A DNA stretch of 64,000 nt, taken from contig JARBTJ010000004.1 of assembly GCA_029240245.1 (NCBI GenBank), forward strand, positions 1 through 64,000, given 5' to 3'. The notes beneath the pieces are model-generated. The model did no database searches. It was not told where the DNA came from and saw only the letters and a program-made list of their open reading frames with translations. The number at the start of each line of letters is the position of its first letter. Positions within the stretch are counted from its first letter, which is position 1. This document shows, piece after piece, positions 55,465 through 64,000 of the stretch. Source of the DNA: Herbinix sp. (GTDB lineage Bacteria > Bacillota > Clostridia > Lachnospirales > Lachnospiraceae). The position numbers were made by a program, and so were the translations under genes.

Positions 55465-57000
55465 ATGTCCTACAGGCATATACCAATGAGTTTTTGGGAA
55501 AATATCAAAGGAAGAAGCTTTTTTATTGGTGAAATATTCAGCATAACAGAAACGAAAGAAACGGATGGCAAAAGCATGAAACAAACCAGTGATAAAATAT
55601 ATAAAAACAGAATGATTATTTTAATTAATATAGTACTAATGACCTTTATGGCAACCCTCGACAGCAGTATCGTAAATGTTGCACTTCCAACCATATCAGA
55701 AGACCTTTCGGTAAGCACCGAAGCTATCGCTTGGGTGGTTTCCTCCTACTTACTTGTAATTGTAGGAACCATTTTGATCTTTGGCCGATTAGGAGATATA
55801 AAGGGTAAAACTAATATTTTTATGTACGGTATCGTTATTTTTACATTTGGCTCCCTGTTGTGTGGTCTGGCAGATAACTTTCTGTTTTTAATCGTTGCCA
55901 GAGTCGTTCAGGCCATTGGTGCCTCTGCAGCTATGGCAACCAATCAGGGAATTATAACACAAGTATTTCCGAGCAACGAAAGAGGAAAGGCCCTTGGAAT
56001 ATCAAGTACCTTTGTAGCCTTAGGTTCCATGGCGGGCCCCCCAATCGGTGGTCTGATGATTGCCTCCTTCCACTGGAAATATATCTTTCTGATCAATGTT
56101 CCTATCGGTATTCTTGTATTTGTCTTGGGACTCAAAACACTGCCAAAAGCAAAGGTGAGTACGGAGGAAAGGCTTGATAAACCGGGGTCTGTTTTATTTG
56201 GAGTCTTCATTGCTTCCTTGTTTGGTACATTAATAATGGGAGAGGAAAACGGTTATGGCAGCCCAGCCATCCTAACCGGCTTTCTCATCTCCTTATTATC
56301 CTTTATCCTATTTATTGTGGTGGAAAAGAAAACAGAAGTTCCGCTTCTTCAATTGAAACTTTTTGAAAACAGATTATTCTCATTAAGCCTCTTCTGTGCC
56401 TTTATATCCTACCTGGCGATCAGCAGTACAACCATTATTCAACCCTTTTATCTTCAGAATACCTTAAAATATTCGCCCGCCATCACCGGAATCATCATGA
56501 TGGTCTATCCGCTGGTAATGTCCATCATAGCTCCGATCAGCGGTTACGTATCGGATAGAATCGGTTCTGAGTTATTAACCTTTCTAGGGCTTGTACTTGA
56601 CAGTATCGGTCTGTTACTCATGTCCACTCTGAATGAATTCTCACCGCTATATCTGTTAATTATTTATGTGAGCATCATGTCGGTTGGAAATGGATTGTTT
56701 CAGTCACCGAATACCTCTTTGATCATGTCAAATGCACCGCGGAATATGCTTGGCATCTCCGGCAGTGTAAATGCCTTAATCAGAAATTTAGGTATGATAT
56801 CCGGAATTTCTCTTTCCGTACTCATTTTATATAACCGCATGAGCCGTAAAATCGGAGGGAACGTATCCAATTATGTGGAGGGCCGGGACGATGTATTTGT
56901 CTATGGGATGAGAGGTGCTTATATGGCAGCAGCCGCTATCTGCGCCGTAGGTGCTTTATTAACAGCCTTTCGCCTTTATCACAAAAGAAAGCGAAGCTAG
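55465..57000 (+). CDS. MFS drug/solute exporter, DHA2 (EmrB/QacA) family
   Basis: The product has 14 predicted helices. TLDSSIVNVALPTIS is motif D1 of the family, RLGDIKGKTNIF is motif A, and VVQAIGASAAMATNQGII is motif B. Motif C is seen as GSMAGPPIGG. It probably exports toxic compounds with proton exchange. The start is uncertain. The ATG at 55465 has no ribosome-binding site, whereas the ATG at 55576 (MKQTSDKIY) has GGATGG at modest spacing and gives a more normal 474-residue protein. The extra N-terminal 37 residues are polar and unlike the family. Confidence 0.9.
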   Translation: MSYRHIPMSFWENIKGRSFFIGEIFSITETKETDGKSMKQTSDKIYKNRMIILINIVLMTFMATLDSSIVNVALPTISEDLSVSTEAIAWVVSSYLLVIVGTILIFGRLGDIKGKTNIFMYGIVIFTFGSLLCGLADNFLFLIVARVVQAIGASAAMATNQGIITQVFPSNERGKALGISSTFVALGSMAGPPIGGLMIASFHWKYIFLINVPIGILVFVLGLKTLPKAKVSTEERLDKPGSVLFGVFIASLFGTLIMGEENGYGSPAILTGFLISLLSFILFIVVEKKTEVPLLQLKLFENRLFSLSLFCAFISYLAISSTTIIQPFYLQNTLKYSPAITGIIMMVYPLVMSIIAPISGYVSDRIGSELLTFLGLVLDSIGLLLMSTLNEFSPLYLLIIYVSIMSVGNGLFQSPNTSLIMSNAPRNMLGISGSVNALIRNLGMISGISLSVLILYNRMSRKIGGNVSNYVEGRDDVFVYGMRGAYMAAAAICAVGALLTAFRLYHKRKRS

Positions 57001-57035
57001 GTTTTGGAACTTTAGTTAAATATTACAATTTGTAC

Positions 57036-57064
57036 TTGCAATTTATTTATGGATAGGTTATAAT
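57036..57064 (+). promoter_or_regulatory. Promoter of the desulfoferrodoxin gene
   Basis: TTGCAA and a perfect TATAAT are separated by 17 bp, the same boxes as the serS promoter. The transcript has a leader of about 240 nt that holds palindrome copy 3. Confidence 0.7.
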
Positions 57065-57154
57065 TAGTAATAGTTACTGTTATCAATAAATTCATTAGAG
57101 GTAGAAACTGCTCTTAAGTAATATTTTTCAATTTTATCCGTAGACTATAATTAT

Positions 57155-57276
57155 TGGTTAAAGTGTCAAAAGGTGCTACGCACTTTTCATGCTACAATAT
57201 AATGATATGAAAGCTAGCTTGCATATCATTATATTGTAGCACAAAAGCACCGAAGGTGCTTTTGACACTTTAACCA
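57155..57276 (+). repeat. Four-way-junction palindrome, copy 3, in the dfx leader
   Basis: TGGTTAAAGTGTC pairs with GACACTTTAACCA. The side hairpins are GTGCTACGCAC (left) and GCACCGAAGGTGC (right). The inner stem TGCTACAATATAATGATATG pairs with CATATCATTATATTGTAGCA, and the loop has GCTAGCTTGC. The order is the reverse of copy 2, so this copy is inverted. It ends 18 bp before the ribosome-binding site. Confidence 0.9.
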
Positions 57277-57307
57277 TTATTTAAAATAACGAAAAGGAGA
57301 AATGAAT

Positions 57308-57688
57308 ATGTCAGATGTAATTTTTTATCGTTGTGAAACCTGTGGTAATATGGTTGTTAAAATTAAAGATGGTGGTGGCACACTTGTCTGTTGCGGTGAG
57401 CCCATGACTGCTTTAGCGGCCAATACAACCGATGCTGCTCACGAAAAACACGTACCGGTGGTAACAAGTGAACCCGGTGTTATCAAGGTAACGGTTGGTT
57501 CCGTTCTTCATCCATCACTTCCGGAGCATTATATCGAATGGATCGCTCTGGTTACCGAGGACTCAATTCAAATTACTTATCTTCAACCCGGAATGGAACC
57601 GAAGGCAGAATTTGGCGGCGTGAAATCAGGCTCCGTATACGAATACTGCAACCTGCACGGATTATGGAGAGCAGATTTCGAATTCTAG
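57308..57688 (+). CDS. dfx: Desulfoferrodoxin (superoxide reductase)
   Basis: The product (126 residues) reduces superoxide to peroxide without releasing oxygen. It has two iron sites. The N-terminal desulforedoxin-like site is CETCGNMV with VCCGEP. The catalytic site is HVPVV with LHPSLPEHYIEWI and CNLHG, giving the four His and one Cys. It is the two-iron class. AAGGAG is 8 bp before the ATG at 57308; the track ATG at 57302 is too close to it. A long leader with a palindrome precedes it. Confidence 0.95.
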   Translation: MSDVIFYRCETCGNMVVKIKDGGGTLVCCGEPMTALAANTTDAAHEKHVPVVTSEPGVIKVTVGSVLHPSLPEHYIEWIALVTEDSIQITYLQPGMEPKAEFGGVKSGSVYEYCNLHGLWRADFEF

Positions 57689-57765
57689 GAATTCATGCTT
57701 TGAATTAAATTAAGTCTTTAACAACATATTTCAAGCTTCACAATTAACTATGTTGACATGAAGTA

Positions 57766-57802
57766 CAGCCCGTTTCATGGTATGAACCGTGAACGGGCTG
57801 TA
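57766..57802 (+). terminator. Intrinsic terminator of dfx
   Basis: ACAGCCCGTT pairs with AACGGGCTGT around a 17-nt loop. ATTATTTC follows. Confidence 0.8.
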
Positions 57803-57897
57803 TTATTTCTCTAATTGTTTCTTTATTATCTTATATCATTCTTGTTGCTATTGTTATTGTTATAGTCGTTATTGTTTTGTCGTTATTGCTTTCCTAA

Positions 57898-60450
57898 TCA
57901 TTCTTTATATTTACTGATTTCGTAAAAACGCATGGTACTTAAGTCCCTTCGAAATGGATTGTCATCACCGATGTCCGGTATCTTAACCTCATCCACCACA
58001 ATTCCTTTTCTGATAAGGTATAAAGTTTCACCGGTTTTTAAGTTAAAATCCGCCTTTGGTAATCTGTCCGGTGAGGAGGAAGGATTATCCTTACACATAA
58101 TGGTTAAGCTTTCTCCAGGCTTCATTTGATTGAAGGGCAGAGGATATTCCGTTGGTTTCGTAATGTCATCGGTTAGAAAATAACCGGAAGCCGATACCTT
58201 TTCCTTATTGGGATTATACAAAATGATATAATCTCCATCACCATCCGAAGATAGTTCACTGATGATAATGTGCGGGTCCTTCGGCTTTTCCTTATAGACA
58301 CTGATAACCTCCACCTTGCCATTTTTTATCCGGTCCGCTGTAATAACCAGTTCTTTCCCGTATACCTTATTCCCATTTACAAGCCAGTAATCAAATTCTT
58401 TGCCGGCCGGTGAGACTGTGGTTATCACTGTATCGATATCCGTATAGTAGGTTCCTTCAAAATATGCATCCGTAACATAAGAATTGATTTTAAGTTCACA
58501 GCCTTTACCGGAACGAACCATAAGCTCATAGGTTCCACTTAGGTTAAAAAAGCTTCGATAATTTGATATAATGAATTCTGACCGCTGCTTACCGAACGTG
58601 CGCATCCCCGTTAGTCTCCCTGCCAGCTGCATCGGATTCCCACCGGTGAAAGCAGCTAGTTCACGAACACTGGACGCATTCATATCATCCAGTACCTCAT
58701 TAACATTATCCGCCGAAAATGCACCGTTCGCTAAATCCAGTGATTTTTTAATGAACATTTCCCTGCATTCCTGTCTTTGCAATAATTTACCAAACAGAGG
58801 GCAGGCTGACCTGGAATCGCCATTCTTTCTTACATAATTTTCAATATTGCTGGAATAAGGACTAAAACCGTAAATGCCAAAGCCAAAATCCGTGTCATGC
58901 AACAGATAACGCCATTTTCCATCAAAGGGTGCCTCGCGGTAAACTTCCCCTTCAGCTGCAAAATAACGATAGGTTTTATAATTATTGTGAGGCCAGTCAT
59001 CATTACCTATGTAAATATTAAAAGCATAATAGGAAAGATAATTCTCCACATCAATCAATTCACAAAGATTATCATAGATATAGTCATTGGTGAGATCCAT
59101 GCTGGCATACTTATACATTGCCTCATAATCCTGAATTATCTGGGCGTTCTCACTATCTTCGTCCGAATTTTTGAATAATTCGCCACCTTCTAGGACCTCA
59201 AAGCTTCCGGTATAATCACCGTAATGATCTTCAAAATATTCATCCCCATAAACCTCATGGATCCAGTAGAAACCCTGGTATTGACCGTTAATAAACAGCG
59301 CTGCCGGACGAACCGCTTCATAATCAAGATAGCCCGCCTGACCTGCGATGGTTTGAAAGAATTCATCTCTGATATATGCATTTCCGTTGTCATTGCCGCT
59401 ATTTCGAAGTACCAGCTCTTTAAAGGAATCCAATACCGTCCCGTCACCGCCTACTGCTGTTTTGGTCGGAAAAAATTCATATTCCAGCTTATTCTTTTTA
59501 AGGTCATATTCTTTTCTGGCAAATATTTTAATGGATTTCTGATTATTTGCTCTGGACCAGCCTCCGTAGGTTCTAATACCTGCCTTCTGACCAGCAACCT
59601 GTGTTCCGTCCGGTTCAACAATTTCAAGATACACCGGTCGTTCACTTTCCCTGCCGCGCATATTGTAATTGGCAGGATCATTTGGCTGTATCCCGTCTGC
59701 CGGGTTCGTTTTCTTATAATCATCCCGAAGCTTTCCCTCCACAAAAATACCATACTCATAATCATAAAGATTGTACGGGTCCGTTGTTACGGAAAATACT
59801 AAAGTGTTAAAACGGGAATCGAGATTCTTACCCAAAAAATAGGTATGTACGATCGTTTCCGACTCTGTCCCATCCTCATAAAACGCCTTCGCTTTTACGC
59901 TATAAGCCTTAAGACTGTCACTTATGGTAAGCGCAATCGCATCCTGATATAAATTCTTATCTTCCCCCGGCTCAGTTCCGTCGGTTGTATAATAAATTTT
60001 ACATGGCTTGTCACTCATAATATTGACATCCATACTGTCGGTATAAAAGTAATCTGTCTGGGTAAAAGAGAGATTATTTACACCAAGCGTTTCACCATTC
60101 ACTTCTATGCTACTTTCATCCTCGTCTTGTGAGTCATTGTCATTAGCATCATTATCATCCGCATCCTTGTCATCAGCATCATTGTTATCAGCATCATTGT
60201 TATTAGCATCATTGTTATCCGTATCCTTATCATTATCCTCCGACGCTTTATCATCTGTCTCATGATCATCTTTGTCTTCTGCAGCAGCCCCATCTGCCGC
60301 AGTATCCTCATGATCAGATGTACCTTCCATCGAAGAAGCCTCTAAGGCGTCCTTATCACCTGCGGATTTACCTCCTTCCCCACTGCAGCCTGCAAAACCG
60401 GTAACAGTCAGTATTAACAGCAGTATGCTTAAGTAATATTTTGTTTTCAT
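57898..60450 (-). CDS. CotH-kinase-family lipoprotein
   Basis: The 850-residue protein has a lipoprotein signal (FAGCSGEGG lipobox) and an Asp/Asn-rich spacer of tandem DNNDAD-like units (about 65-115). A chitobiase/FN3-like domain follows (IYYTTDGTEPGE), then a CotH kinase domain (about 215-600), in which APFDGKWRYLLHDTDFGFG holds the Asp residues of the active site. A final lamin-tail domain (HIIISELSSDGDGDYIILYNP) ends the protein. CotH of Bacillus phosphorylates coat proteins CotB and CotG. This one has a lipid anchor, so it acts at the cell or forespore surface. AAGGAG precedes the ATG. Confidence 0.88.
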   Translation of the reverse strand: MKTKYYLSILLLILTVTGFAGCSGEGGKSAGDKDALEASSMEGTSDHEDTAADGAAAEDKDDHETDDKASEDNDKDTDNNDANNNDADNNDADDKDADDNDANDNDSQDEDESSIEVNGETLGVNNLSFTQTDYFYTDSMDVNIMSDKPCKIYYTTDGTEPGEDKNLYQDAIALTISDSLKAYSVKAKAFYEDGTESETIVHTYFLGKNLDSRFNTLVFSVTTDPYNLYDYEYGIFVEGKLRDDYKKTNPADGIQPNDPANYNMRGRESERPVYLEIVEPDGTQVAGQKAGIRTYGGWSRANNQKSIKIFARKEYDLKKNKLEYEFFPTKTAVGGDGTVLDSFKELVLRNSGNDNGNAYIRDEFFQTIAGQAGYLDYEAVRPAALFINGQYQGFYWIHEVYGDEYFEDHYGDYTGSFEVLEGGELFKNSDEDSENAQIIQDYEAMYKYASMDLTNDYIYDNLCELIDVENYLSYYAFNIYIGNDDWPHNNYKTYRYFAAEGEVYREAPFDGKWRYLLHDTDFGFGIYGFSPYSSNIENYVRKNGDSRSACPLFGKLLQRQECREMFIKKSLDLANGAFSADNVNEVLDDMNASSVRELAAFTGGNPMQLAGRLTGMRTFGKQRSEFIISNYRSFFNLSGTYELMVRSGKGCELKINSYVTDAYFEGTYYTDIDTVITTVSPAGKEFDYWLVNGNKVYGKELVITADRIKNGKVEVISVYKEKPKDPHIIISELSSDGDGDYIILYNPNKEKVSASGYFLTDDITKPTEYPLPFNQMKPGESLTIMCKDNPSSSPDRLPKADFNLKTGETLYLIRKGIVVDEVKIPDIGDDNPFRRDLSTMRFYEISKYKE

Positions 60451-60574
60451 GATGGTATATCTCCTTCTCCTGTCGTATTTTAAAATACGTCCTATGATGG
60501 TGCTATAGATAGTTCATTTAATCAACATTATATAATACTTTAGTATAATTTGGTATCTATTTTGAAGAAAATAG

Positions 60575-61462
60575 TTATTTTCTCATCCACCAGGAAGAAG
60601 TTGCATAAGGCCGAAAACCTATGCTGTAATAGAATTGTTGTGATGAGCCGACAAAGGCGCGTTTTGCCCCCAAGGCACCGCAGCGCCGGATACCCTCCAA
60701 TACCGCTGCCTTTCCCAGACCTAATTTCCGATAGGCCGGGTCGGTTGCTACCGGTTCCACCAAAGCAAAATCGGAATCCGAATCAAACCACATACCACAA
60801 TAGGATACAAAGTCACCGTTCGGTGCTACTACTGCTATCTTTAAATCCAAGTTAACATTCGGTCGAATCATTTCTTTGAAGAATACCTGTTCCTTTTCAC
60901 TGGAAAATGTGTAGGCCCCTTCCCCATCTATCTCATGATTAAAGCCTTTCCATAATACCTGTCCGTATTGATATAGATCAAAAGTATCTTTTAGACTTGT
61001 AATATGAAAGCCCTCCGGCAGATTATAATGAATCTTTGCTAAATCAATCAGATAAACGCCGTCACTGTCTTTTTCTGATAGTGCGATGAATCCTGACTGT
61101 GCAGCTATTTCTTGAAAATAGGTATCCGTATCATTTATCATGATTTTAAATTGCCCGTTCTTACCCAAATTAGATTCTGCATATTCAAGCAGTTCTTTTT
61201 TTAGATAAGCGTATTCCTCGAACGCATAACAGAAGGCACCACCGAGTGTAGTATCAAATAATGCAGCTGCAATTATCTCAGCATCATCCTCCCATAAACC
61301 AATCCTTCCCAAAGAATTTTTCTCAAGATAGCTGTGCGTAACCATCCAATCCCATCTGCCGAAGGAAAATCCGGGGTAGTTTAATTTTAGTAAAAAGGTA
61401 CGTACCTTTTTATAGTCGTCTCCAAATTCTTCATCCCTGTAATTTCTGAACCGTATTGTCAT
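60575..61462 (-). CDS. GNAT-family N-acetyltransferase
   Basis: The ATG at 61462 has GGAGAG before it, so the five extra residues in the track are dropped, giving 295 residues. The C-terminal part is a GNAT domain; VATDPAYRKLGLGKAAVLEGIRR is the acetyl-CoA-binding motif A, followed by GAKRAFVGSSQQFYYSIGF. The N-terminal half is a second, degenerate GNAT-like lobe. The substrate is unknown. The structured intergenic region at 61547-61852 lies upstream on the same strand. Confidence 0.85.
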   Translation of the reverse strand: MTIRFRNYRDEEFGDDYKKVRTFLLKLNYPGFSFGRWDWMVTHSYLEKNSLGRIGLWEDDAEIIAAALFDTTLGGAFCYAFEEYAYLKKELLEYAESNLGKNGQFKIMINDTDTYFQEIAAQSGFIALSEKDSDGVYLIDLAKIHYNLPEGFHITSLKDTFDLYQYGQVLWKGFNHEIDGEGAYTFSSEKEQVFFKEMIRPNVNLDLKIAVVAPNGDFVSYCGMWFDSDSDFALVEPVATDPAYRKLGLGKAAVLEGIRRCGALGAKRAFVGSSQQFYYSIGFRPYATSSWWMRK

Positions 61463-61546
61463 AAATAATCTCTCCATTCATCCATAATAATCTGACAAGC
61501 CTATTTACTTGTCAAACCAACAATTTAAGCTTCGCAAGAAACATAA

Positions 61547-61852
61547 AAAAAATCATTGTTTTTTGCCAAACAATGATTATACGTGTGCACATATAGGCAG
61601 AGCATTGTCATGCCCCGCCATCTATCCTTATCTGCATAATGAATCTATAATCTATATTTTGGCAATAAAAACAAAGCCCAACTACCAGGCATTTCATCGT
61701 TGTCCATAAATATAAATTACCGAATCATTTCTGCACCTCTTCCATATTTATTGTTACCTACCCTATTTCAGTAAAAGCGGACGGGACCTTCCATGCATCC
61801 TGAGTCTTTATTTACTGAAATAACCATATCATACAATATTTGTATTTTCAAT
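61547..61852 (-). ncRNA. Candidate structured RNA upstream of the GNAT gene
   Basis: On the minus strand, a possible promoter (TTGAAA, 17 bp, TATGGT at 61829-61852) is followed by TATTTCAGTAAA, which pairs with TTTTACTGAAATA and encloses about 35 nt. GGCGGGGCAT then pairs with ATGCTCTGCC, and the terminator AATCATTGTTTGGC..AAACAATGATTTTTTTT ends it 85 nt before the GNAT gene. It could be a small RNA or a leader with conditional termination. It does not match a known riboswitch that I can recognise. Confidence 0.45.
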
Positions 61853-61993
61853 AGCATATTTTATGCTAGATATAAATTAAAGCAAATCTCATGAAAGGTA
61901 AAAACACAATTTGATACGAATAGACTTATTCATGATGTGCCCTGTATCCCATGATGTTCAATATTTATACTAAAGAGACGACTGTAATCAACA

Positions 61994-62036
61994 TAAAAAA
62001 GAACAAAATCAACCCAAGTAAGATTCTGTTCTTTCT
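61994..62036 (-). terminator. Terminator after the PHP gene
   Basis: On the minus strand AAAGAACA..ATC pairs with GAT..TGTTCTTT, followed by a run of T. The stretch 61860-61990 holds nothing I recognise. Confidence 0.7.
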
Positions 62037-62088
62037 TAATAAAATAAATTCAATTATTCTGTTAATAGATAACCCTTATCCGACATGA

Positions 62089-62760
62089 TCATTTCGCAGC
62101 CACAAATTCCTTCTTCTCACTGCCTTTCAGTGCCTGGAGGAAATCGTGATTCGTCCTAATCTCCTGTGTAAAGATAATTCCACCTCTGGATAAGTCCTCT
62201 GTCTCGTGAAAATCCGAGCCCGAACTCATCAAAAGTCCGTTTTCCCTTGCAAATGCTAAGGCTTTGTCGTTATGGGAGTTATGTCTTGCATTTCCGTTAT
62301 ATATTTCAACTCCATCCAACTCCTTCGGATCAGCAACCACCATGCCGGATCGGAACGGATGTGCCTGGAATAAGAGCATATCTTCCTCATCAATTAATTT
62401 CTTAAAATCTTTCAGCCCCAAAGTATAACCTTCGGGATTAGCCAGTAAGAATTCCTCCGTCATACCAAACACCAGATAATCATTTGGATTTTCCGTAAAT
62501 CTGATTTCAATTCCCAGTAAAACGGTAAGACCAAGGTTGATACCTTCCGCTAAGGCTTTCTTATACCCTTGAAGATACTGCTCTATTTTCTCTTCCCAGG
62601 TCATGTCCGGAAGCTTTTGAAAAAATCCACTGTAATAATGATCCGTTATGACAATTCCGCTATAGCCTGCCTCTTTGTATAATCTGACTCCATCCTGTGC
62701 CTTAATATTGCCGCATTGGCTGACCTCACTTGTATGTACATGAGTGTCCCATCGATACAT
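62089..62760 (-). CDS. PHP-domain metal-dependent phosphoesterase
   Basis: The 223-residue product has the PHP motifs: DTHVHTSEVSQCG (motif I), VITDHYYSG (motif II), IEIRFTEN (motif III), LFQAHPFRSG, and SGSDFHETED at the end. Metal-binding His and Asp residues are all present. PHP proteins hydrolyse phosphoesters such as histidinol phosphate or nucleotides; this one is closest in layout to small stand-alone PHP proteins of unknown substrate. AAAGGG precedes the ATG. Confidence 0.88.
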   Translation of the reverse strand: MYRWDTHVHTSEVSQCGNIKAQDGVRLYKEAGYSGIVITDHYYSGFFQKLPDMTWEEKIEQYLQGYKKALAEGINLGLTVLLGIEIRFTENPNDYLVFGMTEEFLLANPEGYTLGLKDFKKLIDEEDMLLFQAHPFRSGMVVADPKELDGVEIYNGNARHNSHNDKALAFARENGLLMSSGSDFHETEDLSRGGIIFTQEIRTNHDFLQALKGSEKKEFVAAK

Positions 62761-62822
62761 AAAGCATCACACCCTTTCTAAGCTTAAATACAAAGCCTAT
62801 TGTACCACGATATAAGGAAAAA

Positions 62823-63929
62823 TCAACTTATCTTTGGTACCAGACGCAGAATTCTGTCATCATTTGCTGCAGGCCCACCCCTGCCGTCTCTGTTACTCGT
62901 AGCAAGATAAATCGATCCGTCCTCCGCCTGATAAACCTCCCGCAAACGTCCAAATTCATCCGTAAGCCAAGGTTCTACCTGAACCACGCCGGTCCCCTCA
63001 TCGTTAAATGTCATAACCAACAGTTGTTCACCATATAGATTGGTTACAAGTAGTTTTCCCTGCCACGGACCCTGATTTACAAATGTAATTCCGGCAGGAG
63101 CCCAAGTAACATCACCGCTTTCTACGATAGGTCCCATAAACCCGCTTTCCTCCGAAGCTTCCTCCCCTTCCACGACCGGCCAGCCGTAATTAGCCCCTGG
63201 CACTATCCGGTTTATCTCATCATGCGCCGTTTGCCCGTGTTCGGATTCATACAGAATATGATCCTCACTCCAAGCTAATCCTTGTCCGTTTCGATGTCCA
63301 TAGCTATAAATTGGTGAATTCGCAATGGGATTATCCTCAGGAATCGTCCCGTCCAGATTAATTCTGAGTATTTTACCGGCCAGACTGTTAATATCCTGTG
63401 CCAACCTTGCATTACCAGCATCTCCCGTAGTGATATATAATTTCCGGTCGGGTCCTATTTTAATCCTGCCTCCGTCATGAGATAGCCCCCCGGGAATCTC
63501 ATCGATTAGAACCCTGTCAATAGAGGCGCGGTCATTTAGTTCCACCAGTCGTACCACACGGTTGTAAACCTTTCCCCCTGAGGTATATGTGTGCATAACA
63601 TAGATATAATGATTTTCCGAAAAATCCGGATCTATTGCCATACCTAGCAGTCCTCCTTCGCCTCGGCTCACAAAAGGTGAAGTAAAGGTGATTAAGGGCT
63701 CCGGAAGAAGCACTCCGTTTTCAATGATTTTGATGTTTCCTGAGCGTTCTGTAAAATATAATTTTCCTTCCTGACTCATCTCCATTGCCCATGGCACTCT
63801 TAAATTTTCCGCAACTACTTCAATATTGTAAGGAAATTCCTCCGGTGTAAGTAGGAAAGCTCTTACCCGATCCTTTTGCGTAAGATTCTTTATCCGATTC
63901 GTCAAAGCATGGTTATCGGTTCCTTTCAT
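62823..63929 (-). CDS. PQQ-dependent sugar-dehydrogenase-like beta-propeller protein
   Basis: The ATG at 63929 (MKGTDNHALTN) has GGAGG 8 bp before it; the track start at 63953 lies before this site. The product (368 residues) is a six-bladed propeller of the soluble glucose-dehydrogenase (GSDH) family. VPWAMEMSQEGKLYFTERSG, GGLSHDGGRIKIGPDRKLYITTGDAG, SYGHRNGQGLAW and ANYGWP are characteristic. The His of LSHDGG is the catalytic base in the family. Related proteins are exported, but no signal peptide is visible here. The cofactor may not be PQQ in an anaerobe. It lies 62 bp upstream of the PHP gene and may form an operon with it. Confidence 0.85.
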   Translation of the reverse strand: MKGTDNHALTNRIKNLTQKDRVRAFLLTPEEFPYNIEVVAENLRVPWAMEMSQEGKLYFTERSGNIKIIENGVLLPEPLITFTSPFVSRGEGGLLGMAIDPDFSENHYIYVMHTYTSGGKVYNRVVRLVELNDRASIDRVLIDEIPGGLSHDGGRIKIGPDRKLYITTGDAGNARLAQDINSLAGKILRINLDGTIPEDNPIANSPIYSYGHRNGQGLAWSEDHILYESEHGQTAHDEINRIVPGANYGWPVVEGEEASEESGFMGPIVESGDVTWAPAGITFVNQGPWQGKLLVTNLYGEQLLVMTFNDEGTGVVQVEPWLTDEFGRLREVYQAEDGSIYLATSNRDGRGGPAANDDRILRLVPKIS

Positions 63930-64000
63930 ACCACTAACCTCCAAACAGATCACTAAACCATCATTATATATTATGTTTTAATTGCTTGATTGCTCCGATA

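Noticed and set aside
60105-60311. Minus-strand ORF rich in Met/Ile/Arg
   Set aside because: It is a frame shadow of the Asp/Asn-rich spacer in the CotH gene.

Overview
This 64 kb window is moderately AT-rich and reads as chromosome from an anaerobic, spore-forming member of the Firmicutes, most like the Clostridia/Lachnospiraceae. This is inferred from gene content only. The supporting genes are a cotJABC spore-coat operon, SleB/CwlJ-type and CotH-type proteins, a PPi-type phosphofructokinase, an oxygen-independent B12-type (class II) ribonucleotide reductase, a desulfoferrodoxin, and T-box control of tRNA-linked genes. Genes lie on both strands in short operons with strong Shine-Dalgarno sites. 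I found no rRNA or tRNA gene, phage, transposase or CRISPR array.

Layout. 0-4.3 kb: a long palindrome, a small membrane protein, rpoD, plsC and an SH3/SleB-type hydrolase. 4.4-9.2 kb (minus): a PPi-type phosphofructokinase, then an ABC importer with a complete tryptophan-type T-box leader (trpXYZ-like). 9.3-10.5 kb: cotJABC. 10.7-20.2 kb: a lipid kinase, a VanZ-like protein, a RecB-like-nuclease/Rad3 helicase, a DUF1292 protein, a UvrD-type helicase, a 12-bp tandem repeat, gltX and a zinc-ribbon protein. 20.5-25.9 kb: a four-gene ABC operon containing a large CARDB-like extracellular protein. 26-32.8 kb: an AI-2E-family permease coupled to a cytidylate-kinase-like protein, then the TgpA/DUF58/MoxR set. 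33-37.4 kb: a foldase-like protein, a small hydrophilic protein, trkA and trkH. 37.4-45.5 kb: a 139-bp structured palindrome, a DUF3298 protein, nrdJ with a long leader, a 5'-nucleotidase, a methyltransferase and a repeat-rich zinc-ribbon membrane protein. 45.5-47.8 kb: a 41-bp tandem array, then serS with a roughly 550-nt leader in which a T-box sits between two copies of a large palindrome. 47.8-64 kb: a chemoreceptor, a PLL-like lectin, a WG-repeat protein, SulP, an MFS exporter, desulfoferrodoxin with a third copy of the palindrome, CotH, a GNAT protein, a PHP protein and a PQQ-type sugar-dehydrogenase-like protein.

The most interesting material is non-coding. A family of roughly 120-bp palindromes is predicted to fold as a four-way junction with two small side hairpins, and all three copies lie in 5' UTRs. 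A 41-bp array repeats an extended -10 promoter motif. The nrdJ leader is long and ends in a 51-nt motif that also occurs in the CARDB/ABC operon. Several large structured hairpins have no known family. All structural and functional statements here come from reading the sequence by eye; no search or folding program was run.
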